Shown here: positions 1-7,688 of the stretch, piece after piece | How the letters are laid out: the number at the start of each line of letters is the position of its first letter | Numbering within the stretch: position 1 is the first letter of the stretch | Assembly (NCBI GenBank): GCA_020200135.1 | Contig: JAIVJI010000073.1 | Coordinates: forward strand, 48,173-112,172 | Length of the DNA stretch: 64,000 nt | Source: Acidobacteriota bacterium | Lineage (GTDB): Bacteria > Acidobacteriota > Blastocatellia > Pyrinomonadales > Pyrinomonadaceae | Reading direction: 5' to 3' | Made by a program: the position numbers and the translations under genes | Notes under the pieces: model-generated | What the model was told of the DNA's origin: nothing | What the model saw: the letters and a program-made list of their open reading frames with translations, nothing else | The model's database searches: none

Positions 1-1199
1 CTGTTCGCCTTGTAGTCCTCCTCGTTCGTCTTGAGCATGTCGGCCGTCCAGCTCTTCCCGGAGGCGTGCCACTGATCCCACGTGACGACGCCGCCCGCCT
101 CCAGCAGCTGGTTGATCTTGTCGAAGCGGTCGTGGTGGTCGAGCCCGCCGTTCTGGCTGCGCGCGACGGTCTGCCCCGACGGGTCGTTCTGCGCGCCCGT
201 GTCGGTGTAGCTCGGGTAGTCGAAGTTGAGCGCCTCCTCGTCCGGGCGGAACTGCCCCTCGACCGGCGCGTACTGGAGCAGGCCGCGCATCTGCCGAATC
301 CACTTCGCCACGCCCGCGCCCTCGCCCTGGTCGGTGATGGCGTTAATCATGTTGAGGATGTTCTCCATCGCGCTCCGGACGGTGACCTCGCCCGAGGCCA
401 TCGTCGGCATCCTCGGGTATTCGGGCTTGTGGTAGCTGCTGCTGGCGTTGAAGAGGTCGCGCTCCAGCGTGCCGCGGTTGAAGACCTGCTCGAAGAGGCT
501 CGTGCCGTCGGCGTAGACGACCTCCATGTACCGCCAGAGGCACTTGTACATCCAGCCGATGGTGCCGAACATCGGGAGGTCTTGCCCCGCCTCCCAGCCG
601 ACGAACGGGGCGGGGGGGAAGTAGTCGGCGACCTTGTCGGGGTCGATGATGCCGCGCGCGTCGTCCTCGTTCTGCTCGATGGCGAGGAACAGGCGGTTCT
701 GCTCGACGGTCAGCGCGCCGAGCTTGACCTTGATGTCGTCGTAGCCCTCGACGGTGTCCCGGAAGTCGAGGATGTGCGGGAGCACCGTCTTGTCGGGGCC
801 GTAGCAGACCCAGCCGTAGTTCTTGTCGACCAGCGCCTCGCTCGTGTAGCTCGGCATCACGCCGAGCGCCTTGGCGATGTTCGAGGCGAGTTGCAGGTGC
901 AGCATCTCGTCGATGAAGACGCTGAAGAAGTGGTTGAAGGCCGCCGCGTTGGGGCCGCTGCCGGGGTCGCGCGCGGGCGACGCGCCCGGCCACAGGCGGC
1001 CGCGGTAAAAGTCGTTCCCCTTGCTGGTGATCTGGTGCATCCCCTGGATGGAGTACATCGAGACCATGTAGAGCGGGAGCGTGAACAGCTCCACGTCGAC
1101 GGCCGCCTGCGCGACGGCTTGCAGCGCGGCCTTGTCGGTGTCTTTAAATTTGGGGTCGCGTTCCTTCAGCTCAGGGCGTTGGAAAGTTTCCTTCTGCAT
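1..1199 (-). CDS. Ferritin-like (VioB/iminophenyl-pyruvate dimer synthase-type) protein, C-terminus cut by window edge
   Basis: Open for 399 codons from an ATG at 1199 to the left edge, with GGAGG seven bases before the start. The N-terminal half resembles the ferritin-like domain named after iminophenyl-pyruvate dimer synthase (VioB N-terminal region): a helix with ELFTLPLYMVSMYSI near residues 37-51 and a second helix with FIDEMLHLQLASNIA near 95-110, supplying Glu/His of the type that bind a di-metal site. The remainder is rich in Trp, Tyr and Asn and is not recognised. In VioB the domain forms part of violacein synthesis, but stand-alone homologues occur widely with unknown substrates and no other pigment genes are nearby, so the reaction is not assigned. 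It diverges from the beta-helix gene at 1554. The antisense reading of this region is a high-GC shadow. Confidence 0.8.
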   Translation of the reverse strand, partial: MQKETFQRPELKERDPKFKDTDKAALQAVAQAAVDVELFTLPLYMVSMYSIQGMHQITSKGNDFYRGRLWPGASPARDPGSGPNAAAFNHFFSVFIDEMLHLQLASNIAKALGVMPSYTSEALVDKNYGWVCYGPDKTVLPHILDFRDTVEGYDDIKVKLGALTVEQNRLFLAIEQNEDDARGIIDPDKVADYFPPAPFVGWEAGQDLPMFGTIGWMYKCLWRYMEVVYADGTSLFEQVFNRGTLERDLFNASSSYHKPEYPRMPTMASGEVTVRSAMENILNMINAITDQGEGAGVAKWIRQMRGLLQYAPVEGQFRPDEEALNFDYPSYTDTGAQNDPSGQTVARSQNGGLDHHDRFDKINQLLEAGGVVTWDQWHASGKSWTADMLKTNEEDYKAN

Positions 1200-1385
1200 C
1201 CTTAAACCTCCGGCTGGGGTGAGACGAGGGAAAGTCAGACCGTCGGGGCCGGTCAGGCTGCTTGCGTTGGCTCGCGAATTTCGACCGAGTGCAGGTCTAA
1301 CGGATGAGCGACGTGACCGGCGGATGATACTTCCGCGACTTTTGAAAAAGCAAGAACTTTGTCCGGCGCGCGCCCGGCGACAGGG

Positions 1386-1414
1386 TTGACATCCCGCCGC
1401 CGTTGGAATAAAAG
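1386..1414 (+). promoter_or_regulatory. Sigma70-type promoter for the beta-helix gene
   Basis: TTGACA at 1386-1391 and TAAAAG at 1409-1414 are separated by 17 bases in the 354-base divergent gap 1200-1553, leaving a leader of about 130 bases before the ATG at 1554. I see no comparably clear promoter for the minus-strand gene and nothing else recognisable in the gap. Confidence 0.6.
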
Positions 1415-1553
1415 GCGCTTTCAAGCTTTCTCTTTACCGAACAGCCCACCTCTCACACGCCTCACTTTCGCCCAGGGGTCGCAAATTCCCGGCCTCCGTC
1501 CCTCGCGCCCGAAGGCCCTACTCTTCTGCTTCCACCTTCAAGGAGTCACGAAC

Positions 1554-2654
1554 ATGACCCGTCCCTTAGCCCCCGCCTTACTTCTTCTCTTCGCCCTGCC
1601 GCCGCTTCTCGCCGCCCCCATCCGGCCGGCCGCCGCGCTGGCGCCCGCCACGGAGAAGGTCAACTGCCTGAAGGGCGAGAGCGTCAACAAGGCGCTCGCC
1701 AAGCAGCCGGGCGCCGCCGCCCTCGTCGTCGAGATCAGCGGCGTCTGCCACGAGAACGTCGTCGTCACGCGCGACCGCGTGACGCTGCGCGGCGCGGACC
1801 CCGACGACGACGGCATCCAGGCCGCCGCCAGCGTCGAGCAGACCGACGCCGCCGTCTGGGTGCGCGGCGCGCAGCTCGTCAACATCGAGAACCTGAAGCT
1901 GACGGGCGGCTTCTCGGGGCTGCTGGCCACCGACGTCGGCGTCCCCTTCCTTCGCCTGAGGAACTGCCGTTTGGAGGGGAACAACCAGTGGGGCGCGCAG
2001 CTCGAAGTCGCGCTGCTCGACGCCGTGGACACGACCTTCGGCCCGAACACGCGCTTCAGCGTCGGCGTTTTCGCCGGCTCGCGCTTCGGGTGTAACGGCT
2101 GCACGCTCACGCTCGCGCCGACCAGCACCGCGCTCGACAACATCGTCGCCCTCGGCGGCTCGCAGGTGCTCCTCTTCGAGACCGCGCTCGTCAACGGCGG
2201 CATCAACGCCGGCAACTCGTCGGTGTCGCTCACCGACTCCTCGGTGCAGGCGTTCCCCGGCGCGCTGGGCATCATCGCGAGCGTGTCGAGCAACATCGGC
2301 CTCGCGCGCTCGCAGGTCGAAGGCTCGATGCGCTTCATGACGGGCACGACCGCGAACCTCTTCGGCGTGACGCAGACCCCCGGCACGCCGTCCACCCCCA
2401 ACGTCGCCGACGACATGTCCTACGTGAAGGTCGGCGCCGCGGCCCCGGCCTGCCCCTCGCCGCCCTGCGCGCCCGCCCCGCCCGTCAACTCCAACGTCCT
2501 CGGCTTCAACCTGTTCAACTTCTCGAACCTGTCGCTGCTCGGCGCGTCACAGGTCACTGGCAGCTTCAACTGCTCGCTCGGGGCTAACGCCGTCTGCCCC
2601 TCCCCCGCGAACATCAGCGGCACGGCCAACTGCGGCCTCTGCACCAAGCCGTAA
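1554..2654 (+). CDS. Secreted beta-helix-like protein of unknown function
   Basis: 366 residues. The start was set at the ATG at 1554 because AAGGAG lies at 1540-1545 and a signal peptide follows at once (hydrophobic run of about residues 8-30 ending in an Ala-rich cleavage region). The mature part repeats short strands of the type NIENLKLTGG, FLRLRNCRLEGN and LDAVDTTFGPN with regularly spaced Asn, Leu and Thr, which fits a right-handed parallel beta-helix such as those of pectate-lyase-like or Nos-D-like proteins. No catalytic residues are recognisable, so it may be a surface or binding protein rather than an enzyme. Six Cys in the last 120 residues suggest disulfides. The open frame extends upstream of 1554 but lacks coding character there. 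Confidence 0.75.
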   Translation: MTRPLAPALLLLFALPPLLAAPIRPAAALAPATEKVNCLKGESVNKALAKQPGAAALVVEISGVCHENVVVTRDRVTLRGADPDDDGIQAAASVEQTDAAVWVRGAQLVNIENLKLTGGFSGLLATDVGVPFLRLRNCRLEGNNQWGAQLEVALLDAVDTTFGPNTRFSVGVFAGSRFGCNGCTLTLAPTSTALDNIVALGGSQVLLFETALVNGGINAGNSSVSLTDSSVQAFPGALGIIASVSSNIGLARSQVEGSMRFMTGTTANLFGVTQTPGTPSTPNVADDMSYVKVGAAAPACPSPPCAPAPPVNSNVLGFNLFNFSNLSLLGASQVTGSFNCSLGANAVCPSPANISGTANCGLCTKP

Positions 2655-2675
2655 GCGACGACTAAGGAGAATATC

Positions 2676-2825
2676 ATGAAGCACGCTTCGTCCCCCGCGC
2701 GTAGGCTCCTGCGCGCCGCGCTCCTGCCCGCACTCCTCTGCGCCGTCCTGCCCGCCGCCGCGCCCGAGCGTCCCGAAAGAGCAGGACGAGTGACGCGCGG
2801 CCGAGCCGGGCTTCCGGCGGTCTGA
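2676..2825 (+). CDS. Small ORF with a signal peptide, possibly a gene remnant
   Basis: 49 codons from an ATG at 2676, with AAGGAGA ending a few bases upstream and 21 bases after the preceding stop. Residues 8-29 are a textbook export signal (Arg-Arg, then Leu/Ala-rich, then Ala-Ala-Ala), but only about 20 Arg- and Glu-rich residues follow before TGA. This could be the surviving 5' end of a longer exported protein whose 3' part was lost next to the DICT gene, or a genuine small secreted peptide. The initiation region is convincing; the function is unknown. Confidence 0.45.
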   Translation: MKHASSPARRLLRAALLPALLCAVLPAAAPERPERAGRVTRGRAGLPAV

Positions 2826-2925
2826 GGCGCGGCGGCGGGCGGGCGGCGACGGCGCCCGCCCCGCCGTCACACACGTCTCGCGCCGCGACTTCGAGGAGCG
2901 CGCGACCTTCCGCTTCCGCGCGCAG

Positions 2926-3360
2926 GTGCCCTCGCTCGAATACCTGTGCCTGCTCATCGAGAACGCCGTGCTGTTGCGCACGCACAGGGGCGGCCGGCTC
3001 TACGCGGGCTTCGAGCGGCTCTCGAGGATGGAGGGGGTCGTCGACCGCTACATGCGCATCGCCGACGTGTCGGAGCGCGTCTACGTCTTCGGCGAGCCCG
3101 ACTGGAAGCCGCCGCGCCACCCGAACATGCGCGTCATCGGGCTGAGCGGCGCGGCGCGGCTCGCGCGCGAGTGGTTCGTCGTCGCCGAGTCGCCGGCGCT
3201 CAGCGTCGCGCTCGTCGGCTTCGACGAGGAGGGCCCCGCGGCGGCGCGCGCCGTCCCCGAAGAGCGCACCTTCGCCGCGCTCAAGACGCACGACCCGGCG
3301 CTCGTCCGCCACCTCGCCTCCGCCGCCGAAAGCCTCATCGACGACACGCTCGGCGGCTGA
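2926..3360 (+). CDS. DICT sensory-domain protein, start codon uncertain
   Basis: 144 residues matching the DICT domain (named from diguanylate cyclases and two-component proteins): the first helix SLEYLCLLIENAVLL, then LYAGFERLSRM, ERVYVFGEPD and LAREWFVVAES. DICT domains are thought to sense an unknown signal. Reading the same frame upstream, homologous-looking sequence (SRRDFEERATFRFRAQ) continues back to about 2870 and the frame stays open to a TGA at 2791-2793, but it contains no ATG, GTG or TTG before the GTG at 2926, and that GTG has no clear ribosome site. The gene may therefore have lost its native start, perhaps by fusion to the signal-peptide ORF at 2676 in another frame. The domain identity is firmer than the gene model. 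Confidence 0.6.
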   Translation: MPSLEYLCLLIENAVLLRTHRGGRLYAGFERLSRMEGVVDRYMRIADVSERVYVFGEPDWKPPRHPNMRVIGLSGAARLAREWFVVAESPALSVALVGFDEEGPAAARAVPEERTFAALKTHDPALVRHLASAAESLIDDTLGG

Positions 3361-3434
3361 GCGCGCCGCCCCCTTCGGTTCTCAAGCCCGGCGCTTCGTG
3401 ATACATTTACGGCCGTCTAAACAAGAACAATTCA

Positions 3435-3518
3435 AACAGGGATGGGCGGGATTTGAAATTTCACTCGTGAGCTTTCAAATCTTTAATTCTTACCCCGTCA
3501 ATCCCGTCCATCCCTGTT
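3435..3518. repeat. Imperfect intergenic inverted repeat (REP/MITE-like hairpin)
   Basis: The arms 3435-3452 and 3501-3518 are complementary over 18 bases with one mismatch (core GGGATGGNCGGGAT), and secondary arms around TTTGAAA/TTTCAAA lie inside. It occupies the gap between the DICT gene and pta. Similar GGGATGGACGGGAT-type hairpins are common dispersed intergenic elements in environmental bacteria. The relative AT-richness of the interior contrasts with the surrounding GC. Confidence 0.6.
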
Positions 3519-3546
3519 AACCTTCTTCCGACCGGTTACCGCTTCT

Positions 3547-4554
3547 ATGTCGATACTGCAACGCATCAGAGAGAGGGCTGCCGCCGACCCGCAGCACATC
3601 GTCCTACCCGAAGGCGAAGACCCGCGCACGGTCGTCGCCGCCTCGATGGTCGCGCGCGACCGCCTGGCGCGCGTCACCGTGCTCGGCGACGAGGAGAAGG
3701 TGCGCGCGAACGCGCGCGCGGCCGGCGCCGACCTCGGCGGCGTCGCCGTCCTCGACCACCGGCGCGCCCCCGACTTTGAAAAGGCCGCCGCGTTCTACCA
3801 CGAGCTGCGCCGCTCGAAGGGGCTCATGCCCGACGAGGCGCGCATCGCCGTCCAGGACCCGCTCTACTACGGCAACCTCCTCGTGCGCGAGGGCAAGGCC
3901 GACGGGTCGGTCGCGGGCGCGACGAACACGACGGCGCACACCGTCCGCGCCGCGCTCCACTGCATCGGCATCCGGCAAGGCTTCCGCATCGTCAGCAGCT
4001 TCTTCGTCATGGTTCTGCCCGACCCCTCTTTCGGCGCGAATGGTGCGCTCATCTACGCCGACTGCGGCGTCGTCATCGAGCCCACCGCGCCCGAGCTGGC
4101 CGAGATAGCCATCGCCTCGGCCGACTCGTGCCGCGCGCTCCTCGGCGCGGAGCCGCGCGTCGCCATGCTCTCGTTCTCGACGAAGGGCAGCGCCAAACAC
4201 CAGCTCGTTGACAAGGTGGTCGAGGCGACGCGCACGGTGCGCGCGCGCCTGCCCGAGCTTGAGATAGACGGCGAGCTACAGGCCGACGCGGCGCTCGTCC
4301 CCCAGGTGGGCGAGTCGAAGGCGCCCGGCTCCACGGTCGCGGGTCGCGCCAACGTGCTCATCTTCCCCGACCTGCAGGCCGGCAACATCGCCTACAAGCT
4401 GACCGAGCGGCTCGGCGGCGCGACCGCCATCGGCCCCGTACTGCAGGGACTCGACAAGCCCGCCAACGACCTCTCGCGCGGCTGCAAGGCCGAGGACATC
4501 GTCGACGCCGTCGCCATTACCGCCGTCCAGGCGCAGGCGAGGAAGAAGGGGTGA
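3547..4554 (+). CDS. pta: Phosphate acetyltransferase
   Basis: 335 residues, the usual length of the short, single-domain class of Pta. The enzyme interconverts acetyl-CoA plus phosphate and acetyl phosphate plus CoA in the cytoplasm. Family motifs are visible: SFSTKGSA at 209-216, ELQADAA at 243-249 and [12 protein letters not shown] at 273-284, lining the CoA and phosphate site. The ATG at 3547 is the first in frame; the ribosome site is weak. No acetate kinase gene is adjacent, so the partner (ackA) must lie elsewhere or the enzyme serves acetyl-phosphate signalling or assimilation. A short BtpA-like ORF begins 13 bases after the stop, suggesting co-transcription. Confidence 0.93.
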   Translation: MSILQRIRERAAADPQHIVLPEGEDPRTVVAASMVARDRLARVTVLGDEEKVRANARAAGADLGGVAVLDHRRAPDFEKAAAFYHELRRSKGLMPDEARIAVQDPLYYGNLLVREGKADGSVAGATNTTAHTVRAALHCIGIRQGFRIVSSFFVMVLPDPSFGANGALIYADCGVVIEPTAPELAEIAIASADSCRALLGAEPRVAMLSFSTKGSAKHQLVDKVVEATRTVRARLPELEIDGELQADAALVPQVGESKAPGSTVAGRANVLIFPDLQAGNIAYKLTERLGGATAIGPVLQGLDKPANDLSRGCKAEDIVDAVAITAVQAQARKKG

Positions 4555-4567
4555 AAGTTACTTTCTC

Positions 4568-4882
4568 GTGAGCGAGTGGCCGTTCAAAGAGCGCGCGGCG
4601 GTCGTCGCCATGATTCACGTCGGCGCGGTCGTCGTCACCGGCTCCGCGACGGGCGAGCCGCCGCGCGCCTCCGACGTTTCCGAAGCGAAGACGCGCTGCC
4701 GCCTGCCCGTCGTCGTCGGCTCGGGCGTCACGCCGGAGAACGTCTCGGAGTTCTACGCGGCGGCCGACGCCCTCGTCGTCGGCTCCTTCTTCAAGCGCGA
4801 CGGCCTCTGGTCAAACCCCGTGGAGAGGGCGCGCGTCGAGCGCCTGACCGACGCCGTGCGAAACTTGCGCGCGCGGGCTTAG
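4568..4882 (+). CDS. BtpA/SgcQ-family protein with a large in-frame internal deletion
   Basis: 104 residues from a GTG start 13 bases after pta. BtpA/SgcQ proteins are TIM-barrel proteins of roughly 260-280 residues. Here residues 1-20 match the family N-terminus (AAVVAMIHVGA, the first barrel strand), while residue 21 onward matches the C-terminal third (VVVTGSATGEPP, LPVVVGSGVTPENV, ADALVVGSFFKRDGLWSNP). About 150 intervening residues are absent and the join near 4625-4630 keeps the frame. Most barrel strands are missing, so the product cannot fold as the parent family does. It is either a deletion pseudogene that happens to remain open or a sequence-assembly collapse. BtpA is linked to photosystem I assembly in cyanobacteria; the role in other bacteria is unclear. 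Confidence 0.6.
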   Translation: MSEWPFKERAAVVAMIHVGAVVVTGSATGEPPRASDVSEAKTRCRLPVVVGSGVTPENVSEFYAAADALVVGSFFKRDGLWSNPVERARVERLTDAVRNLRARA

Positions 4883-4985
4883 CGGCTTCCGCGGGCGCGG
4901 GAGTTTCATGCCCGGGGCGAACGGTGAGACGCGCGGGGCGCATCAGAACCGTGAGCAATAAATTTCGCCCCCCGAAGGAGTCAAC

Positions 4986-6173
4986 ATGTTTCTGCGCCGC
5001 CCGCCGTACATTTTCCTGAGCGCCGCCTTCGTCCTCCTTTCCGCCGCCGCGCTCGCCTCGACGGCGGGGAGCGCGCAGAGCGGCGTCCGCGTGCGGCCGA
5101 CGCCGACGCCCGAGGACGAGGAGGCCGAGCGCGTCTACGTCGAGGAGGTGCGGCTGCCCGTCTTCGCCTACGACGAGAAGGGGCGCTTCGACCCGGGGCT
5201 CGGCGTTGACGACGTGCTCGTCGTCGAGGACGACGTGCCGCAGCAGGTCAAGAGCGTGCGCCGGACGCCCGCGAGCGTCGTGCTGGCGCTCGGGACGGGC
5301 TGGGACCTGGACCCCATCGTGCGCGCCAACACGACGCGCGACGTGGCGCTCTCGGTCATCCAGAGTTTGCGCGACGGCGACCGGCTCGCCGTCGTCTCGT
5401 TCAGCGGCAAGACGGACACCTTGCAGGGCTGGACCGAAGACCGCGCGCTGGCCGCGCGCTCGGTCAAAGCGAAGCTCGCCTCGGGCTCGGGCTCGAACCT
5501 CTCGCGCGCGCTGCGGCGCGCCGTCGAGCTGCTCGGCGAGCAGCCCATCGGCAACCGCCACCTCGTCCTCGTCACAGACGGCATCGACACGGCCTCGTCG
5601 AAAGACTACGAGGACGCGGTCAAGCGCCTCATCGCCTCGCAGACGACGCTGCACGTCATCAGCTACACGGGCGTCGCGCGCGAGCAGGTGAAGCTGCCGT
5701 GGTGGAAGTCACCGCCCGAGGCGCCGGGCGCGGCGCAGGCGCGCGCCGACCAGGCGACCGTGGGGCTCGACCCGACGCGCCCGCCCGGGATGCGCGGCTC
5801 GGGCGTCAACCCGCCGAGCGTCAACACGGGCGTGCGCATCGACCCCGCGCTCCGGCGCCGCCGCCGTGAGGCCGAGCGCGAGATGCTGCGCGGCGAGTCG
5901 CGTCTGAAGTCGCTGACGGAGGAGACGGGCGGGCGCATCCTGATGCCCGACTCGGTCGAAGGGATGATGACCGAGGGCGGCTCGGTCGCGCGCGAGATAG
6001 ACGCGCAGTACGTCGTCACCTACAGCCCGAAGCGGCCGCTCCGCCGCGCCGCGCCGACCGAGTACCGCAAGCTCCACGTCGGCGCGCGCCGCCAGGGTCT
6101 CTCCTTGCGCGCGCGCCGCGGCTACGTCGTCGGCACCATGCGCCAGCCCGAGGCGGCCGGGAAGCAGAAGTAG
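4986..6173 (+). CDS. VWFA-related acidobacterial domain protein, secreted
   Basis: 395 residues with GAAGGAG just before the ATG and an N-terminal signal peptide (hydrophobic residues 8-30 ending near SAQS). The region 50-260 is the VWFA-related domain typical of Acidobacteriota: VEEVRLPVFAYDEKG, then the A-domain strands VVLALGTG, RLAVVSFSGK and HLVLVTDGIDTAS, and a C-terminal QYVVTYSPKRP segment. The usual metal-ion-dependent adhesion site DxSxS at the end of the first strand is replaced by LALGTGWDLD, so metal-dependent ligand binding may be lost. The family is common in secreted or surface proteins of unknown ligand. It is convergent with the HD-GYP gene, with a perfect hairpin between them. 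Confidence 0.85.
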   Translation: MFLRRPPYIFLSAAFVLLSAAALASTAGSAQSGVRVRPTPTPEDEEAERVYVEEVRLPVFAYDEKGRFDPGLGVDDVLVVEDDVPQQVKSVRRTPASVVLALGTGWDLDPIVRANTTRDVALSVIQSLRDGDRLAVVSFSGKTDTLQGWTEDRALAARSVKAKLASGSGSNLSRALRRAVELLGEQPIGNRHLVLVTDGIDTASSKDYEDAVKRLIASQTTLHVISYTGVAREQVKLPWWKSPPEAPGAAQARADQATVGLDPTRPPGMRGSGVNPPSVNTGVRIDPALRRRRREAEREMLRGESRLKSLTEETGGRILMPDSVEGMMTEGGSVAREIDAQYVVTYSPKRPLRRAAPTEYRKLHVGARRQGLSLRARRGYVVGTMRQPEAAGKQK

Positions 6174-6203
6174 AAGGACTGAACAGCAAAGACGTCGGAC
6201 GCA

Positions 6204-6249
6204 AGAGGGCGGGGCTCTCATCATCGCTTTGATGAGAGCCCCGCCCTCT
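6204..6249. terminator. Bidirectional hairpin terminator
   Basis: A perfect 20-base stem (6204-6223 with 6230-6249) and a six-base loop lie between the convergent VWFA and HD-GYP genes. There is no long T tract, so factor-independent termination is likely but not certain. Confidence 0.7.
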
Positions 6250-6270
6250 CTATCCGCTCACTCTTGCCTC

Positions 6271-7419
6271 TTAATTGACGAGCGCGTTGGCGCCGGTGCT
6301 GGCGTAGAGGTGGCCGGCCGCTTGCTCGACGCGGCGCGCGGTGGCGACGCGCTCGTGGGCTTCGAGCGAGCCGCGGCGTATCTCGTCCCACTCCTCGCGC
6401 GGGACTTGGCGGAAGGCTTCGACCACGCGCGGGTCGAACTGCCGGCCGGCGTGTTCGTCCAGCTCCGCCAGCGCCTCGTCGTAGCTCCGGCCCGCGCGGT
6501 AGACGCGGTCGCTCGTGATGGCGTCGAAGGCGTCGGCCACGGCGAAGATGCGCGCGTTGAGGTCGATGACCTCGCCGCGCAAGCCCAGGGGGTAGCCCGA
6601 GCCGTCCCAGCGCTCGTGGTGCTGCGCGACGACGCGCGACGCGCCTTCGAGGAACTCGATGCCCCGCAGAATCTTCTGCCCGTGCAGCGGGTGCTCGCGC
6701 ATCCGCACCCACTCCTCTTCAGAGAGCTTGGCGGGCTTGCGCAGGATGGCGTCGGGGACGCCTATCTTGCCGATGTCGTGGAGGAGCGAGCCGAACTCGA
6801 GCGAGCGCATCTGCTCTTCGCCCAGCCCCAGCCCCTGCCCGAGCCGGAGGCTGAAGTTGACGACGCGCTCGGAGTGCCCGTGCGTCTCGAGGTCGCGCGT
6901 CTCGAGCGCCGCCGTCAGCGCCTTGAGCGTCGTCCGGTAGGCGTCGCCGAGCGAGTGCAGCGCGCCGTCGAGCTCCTGCGTGCGCTGCGCGACCATCTCT
7001 TCGAGGTAGGTCTCGTAGCGGCGCTTCTCGGCGCGCAGGAAGTGGTGTTCGAGCGCGCGGCTCACCGCCGCCTCGACGTGGTGGAGGTCGAACGGCTTCA
7101 TCACGTAGTCGAACGCGCCGGCGCGCAGCGCGTTGATGGCGCTCTCGACCGTCTGCACGCCGCTGATCATGATGACGACGGTGTCGGGCGCCAGCTCCTT
7201 CACGCGCGGGATGAGGTCGAGCCCGCTCATGCCGCCCATCATGATGTCGCTGATGACGAGGTCGTAGGAGCCCTCGCGCAGGCGCACGAGCGCGTCCTCG
7301 GCCGAGCCGACCGCCGCGCAGTCGTAGAGCGGACTCAGCAGGTCGGTCAGGACGTCCCTGATCTCCGGCTCGTCGTCCGCGACCAGCACGCGTGCACTTC
7401 TGCCCAGAGTCTTAGACAT
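6271..7419 (-). CDS. Response regulator with HD-GYP output domain
   Basis: 382 residues. Residues 9-125 are a receiver domain with the acidic pair Asp15/Asp16, phospho-acceptor Asp58 (ISDIM) and Lys108 (VMKPFD). A coiled linker of about residues 126-160 leads to an HD-GYP domain with His214-Asp215 in LLHDIGKIGVPD and the second motif HHERWDGSGYP at 267-277. HD-GYP domains bind two or three metals and hydrolyse cyclic di-GMP to pGpG or GMP, so this is probably a phosphorylation-controlled c-di-GMP phosphodiesterase in the cytoplasm. No cognate kinase is adjacent; the hybrid kinase at 13.7 kb is a possible partner but that is only inference. All key residues are present. A promoter candidate lies at 7531-7559. 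Confidence 0.93.
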   Translation of the reverse strand: MSKTLGRSARVLVADDEPEIRDVLTDLLSPLYDCAAVGSAEDALVRLREGSYDLVISDIMMGGMSGLDLIPRVKELAPDTVVIMISGVQTVESAINALRAGAFDYVMKPFDLHHVEAAVSRALEHHFLRAEKRRYETYLEEMVAQRTQELDGALHSLGDAYRTTLKALTAALETRDLETHGHSERVVNFSLRLGQGLGLGEEQMRSLEFGSLLHDIGKIGVPDAILRKPAKLSEEEWVRMREHPLHGQKILRGIEFLEGASRVVAQHHERWDGSGYPLGLRGEVIDLNARIFAVADAFDAITSDRVYRAGRSYDEALAELDEHAGRQFDPRVVEAFRQVPREEWDEIRRGSLEAHERVATARRVEQAAGHLYASTGANALVN

Positions 7420-7530
7420 AGACGTACGCCTCCTGGGGGCCTAACACGTCGTCGGGTGAAACTTTGAGGAGAGAGAGGTGCGCGCCGCCAGACCCCAACG
7501 CATGGCGGCGCGCCCGAAAGAGGCGAACTC

Positions 7531-7559
7531 ATATTAACGCCGCCCGCCGGTTTAGACAA
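7531..7559 (-). promoter_or_regulatory. Sigma70-like promoter for the HD-GYP regulator
   Basis: Read on the minus strand, TTGTCT (7559-7554) and TAATAT (7536-7531) are separated by 17 bases, about 110 bases upstream of the ATG at 7419. It lies in the 269-base divergent gap before the methyltransferase. Confidence 0.45.
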
Positions 7560-7688
7560 GCGGTTGCCCCGAAGTTCGCGGCGCGGCCGCCGCCACGCGC
7601 CTCAGCCCTTGTCAGGCGGCACCCTCTCTTCTACCATACCGGGGCACGTCTCTGAATCTAACAGGCCCACTCTACGAAGCTGAACCTG

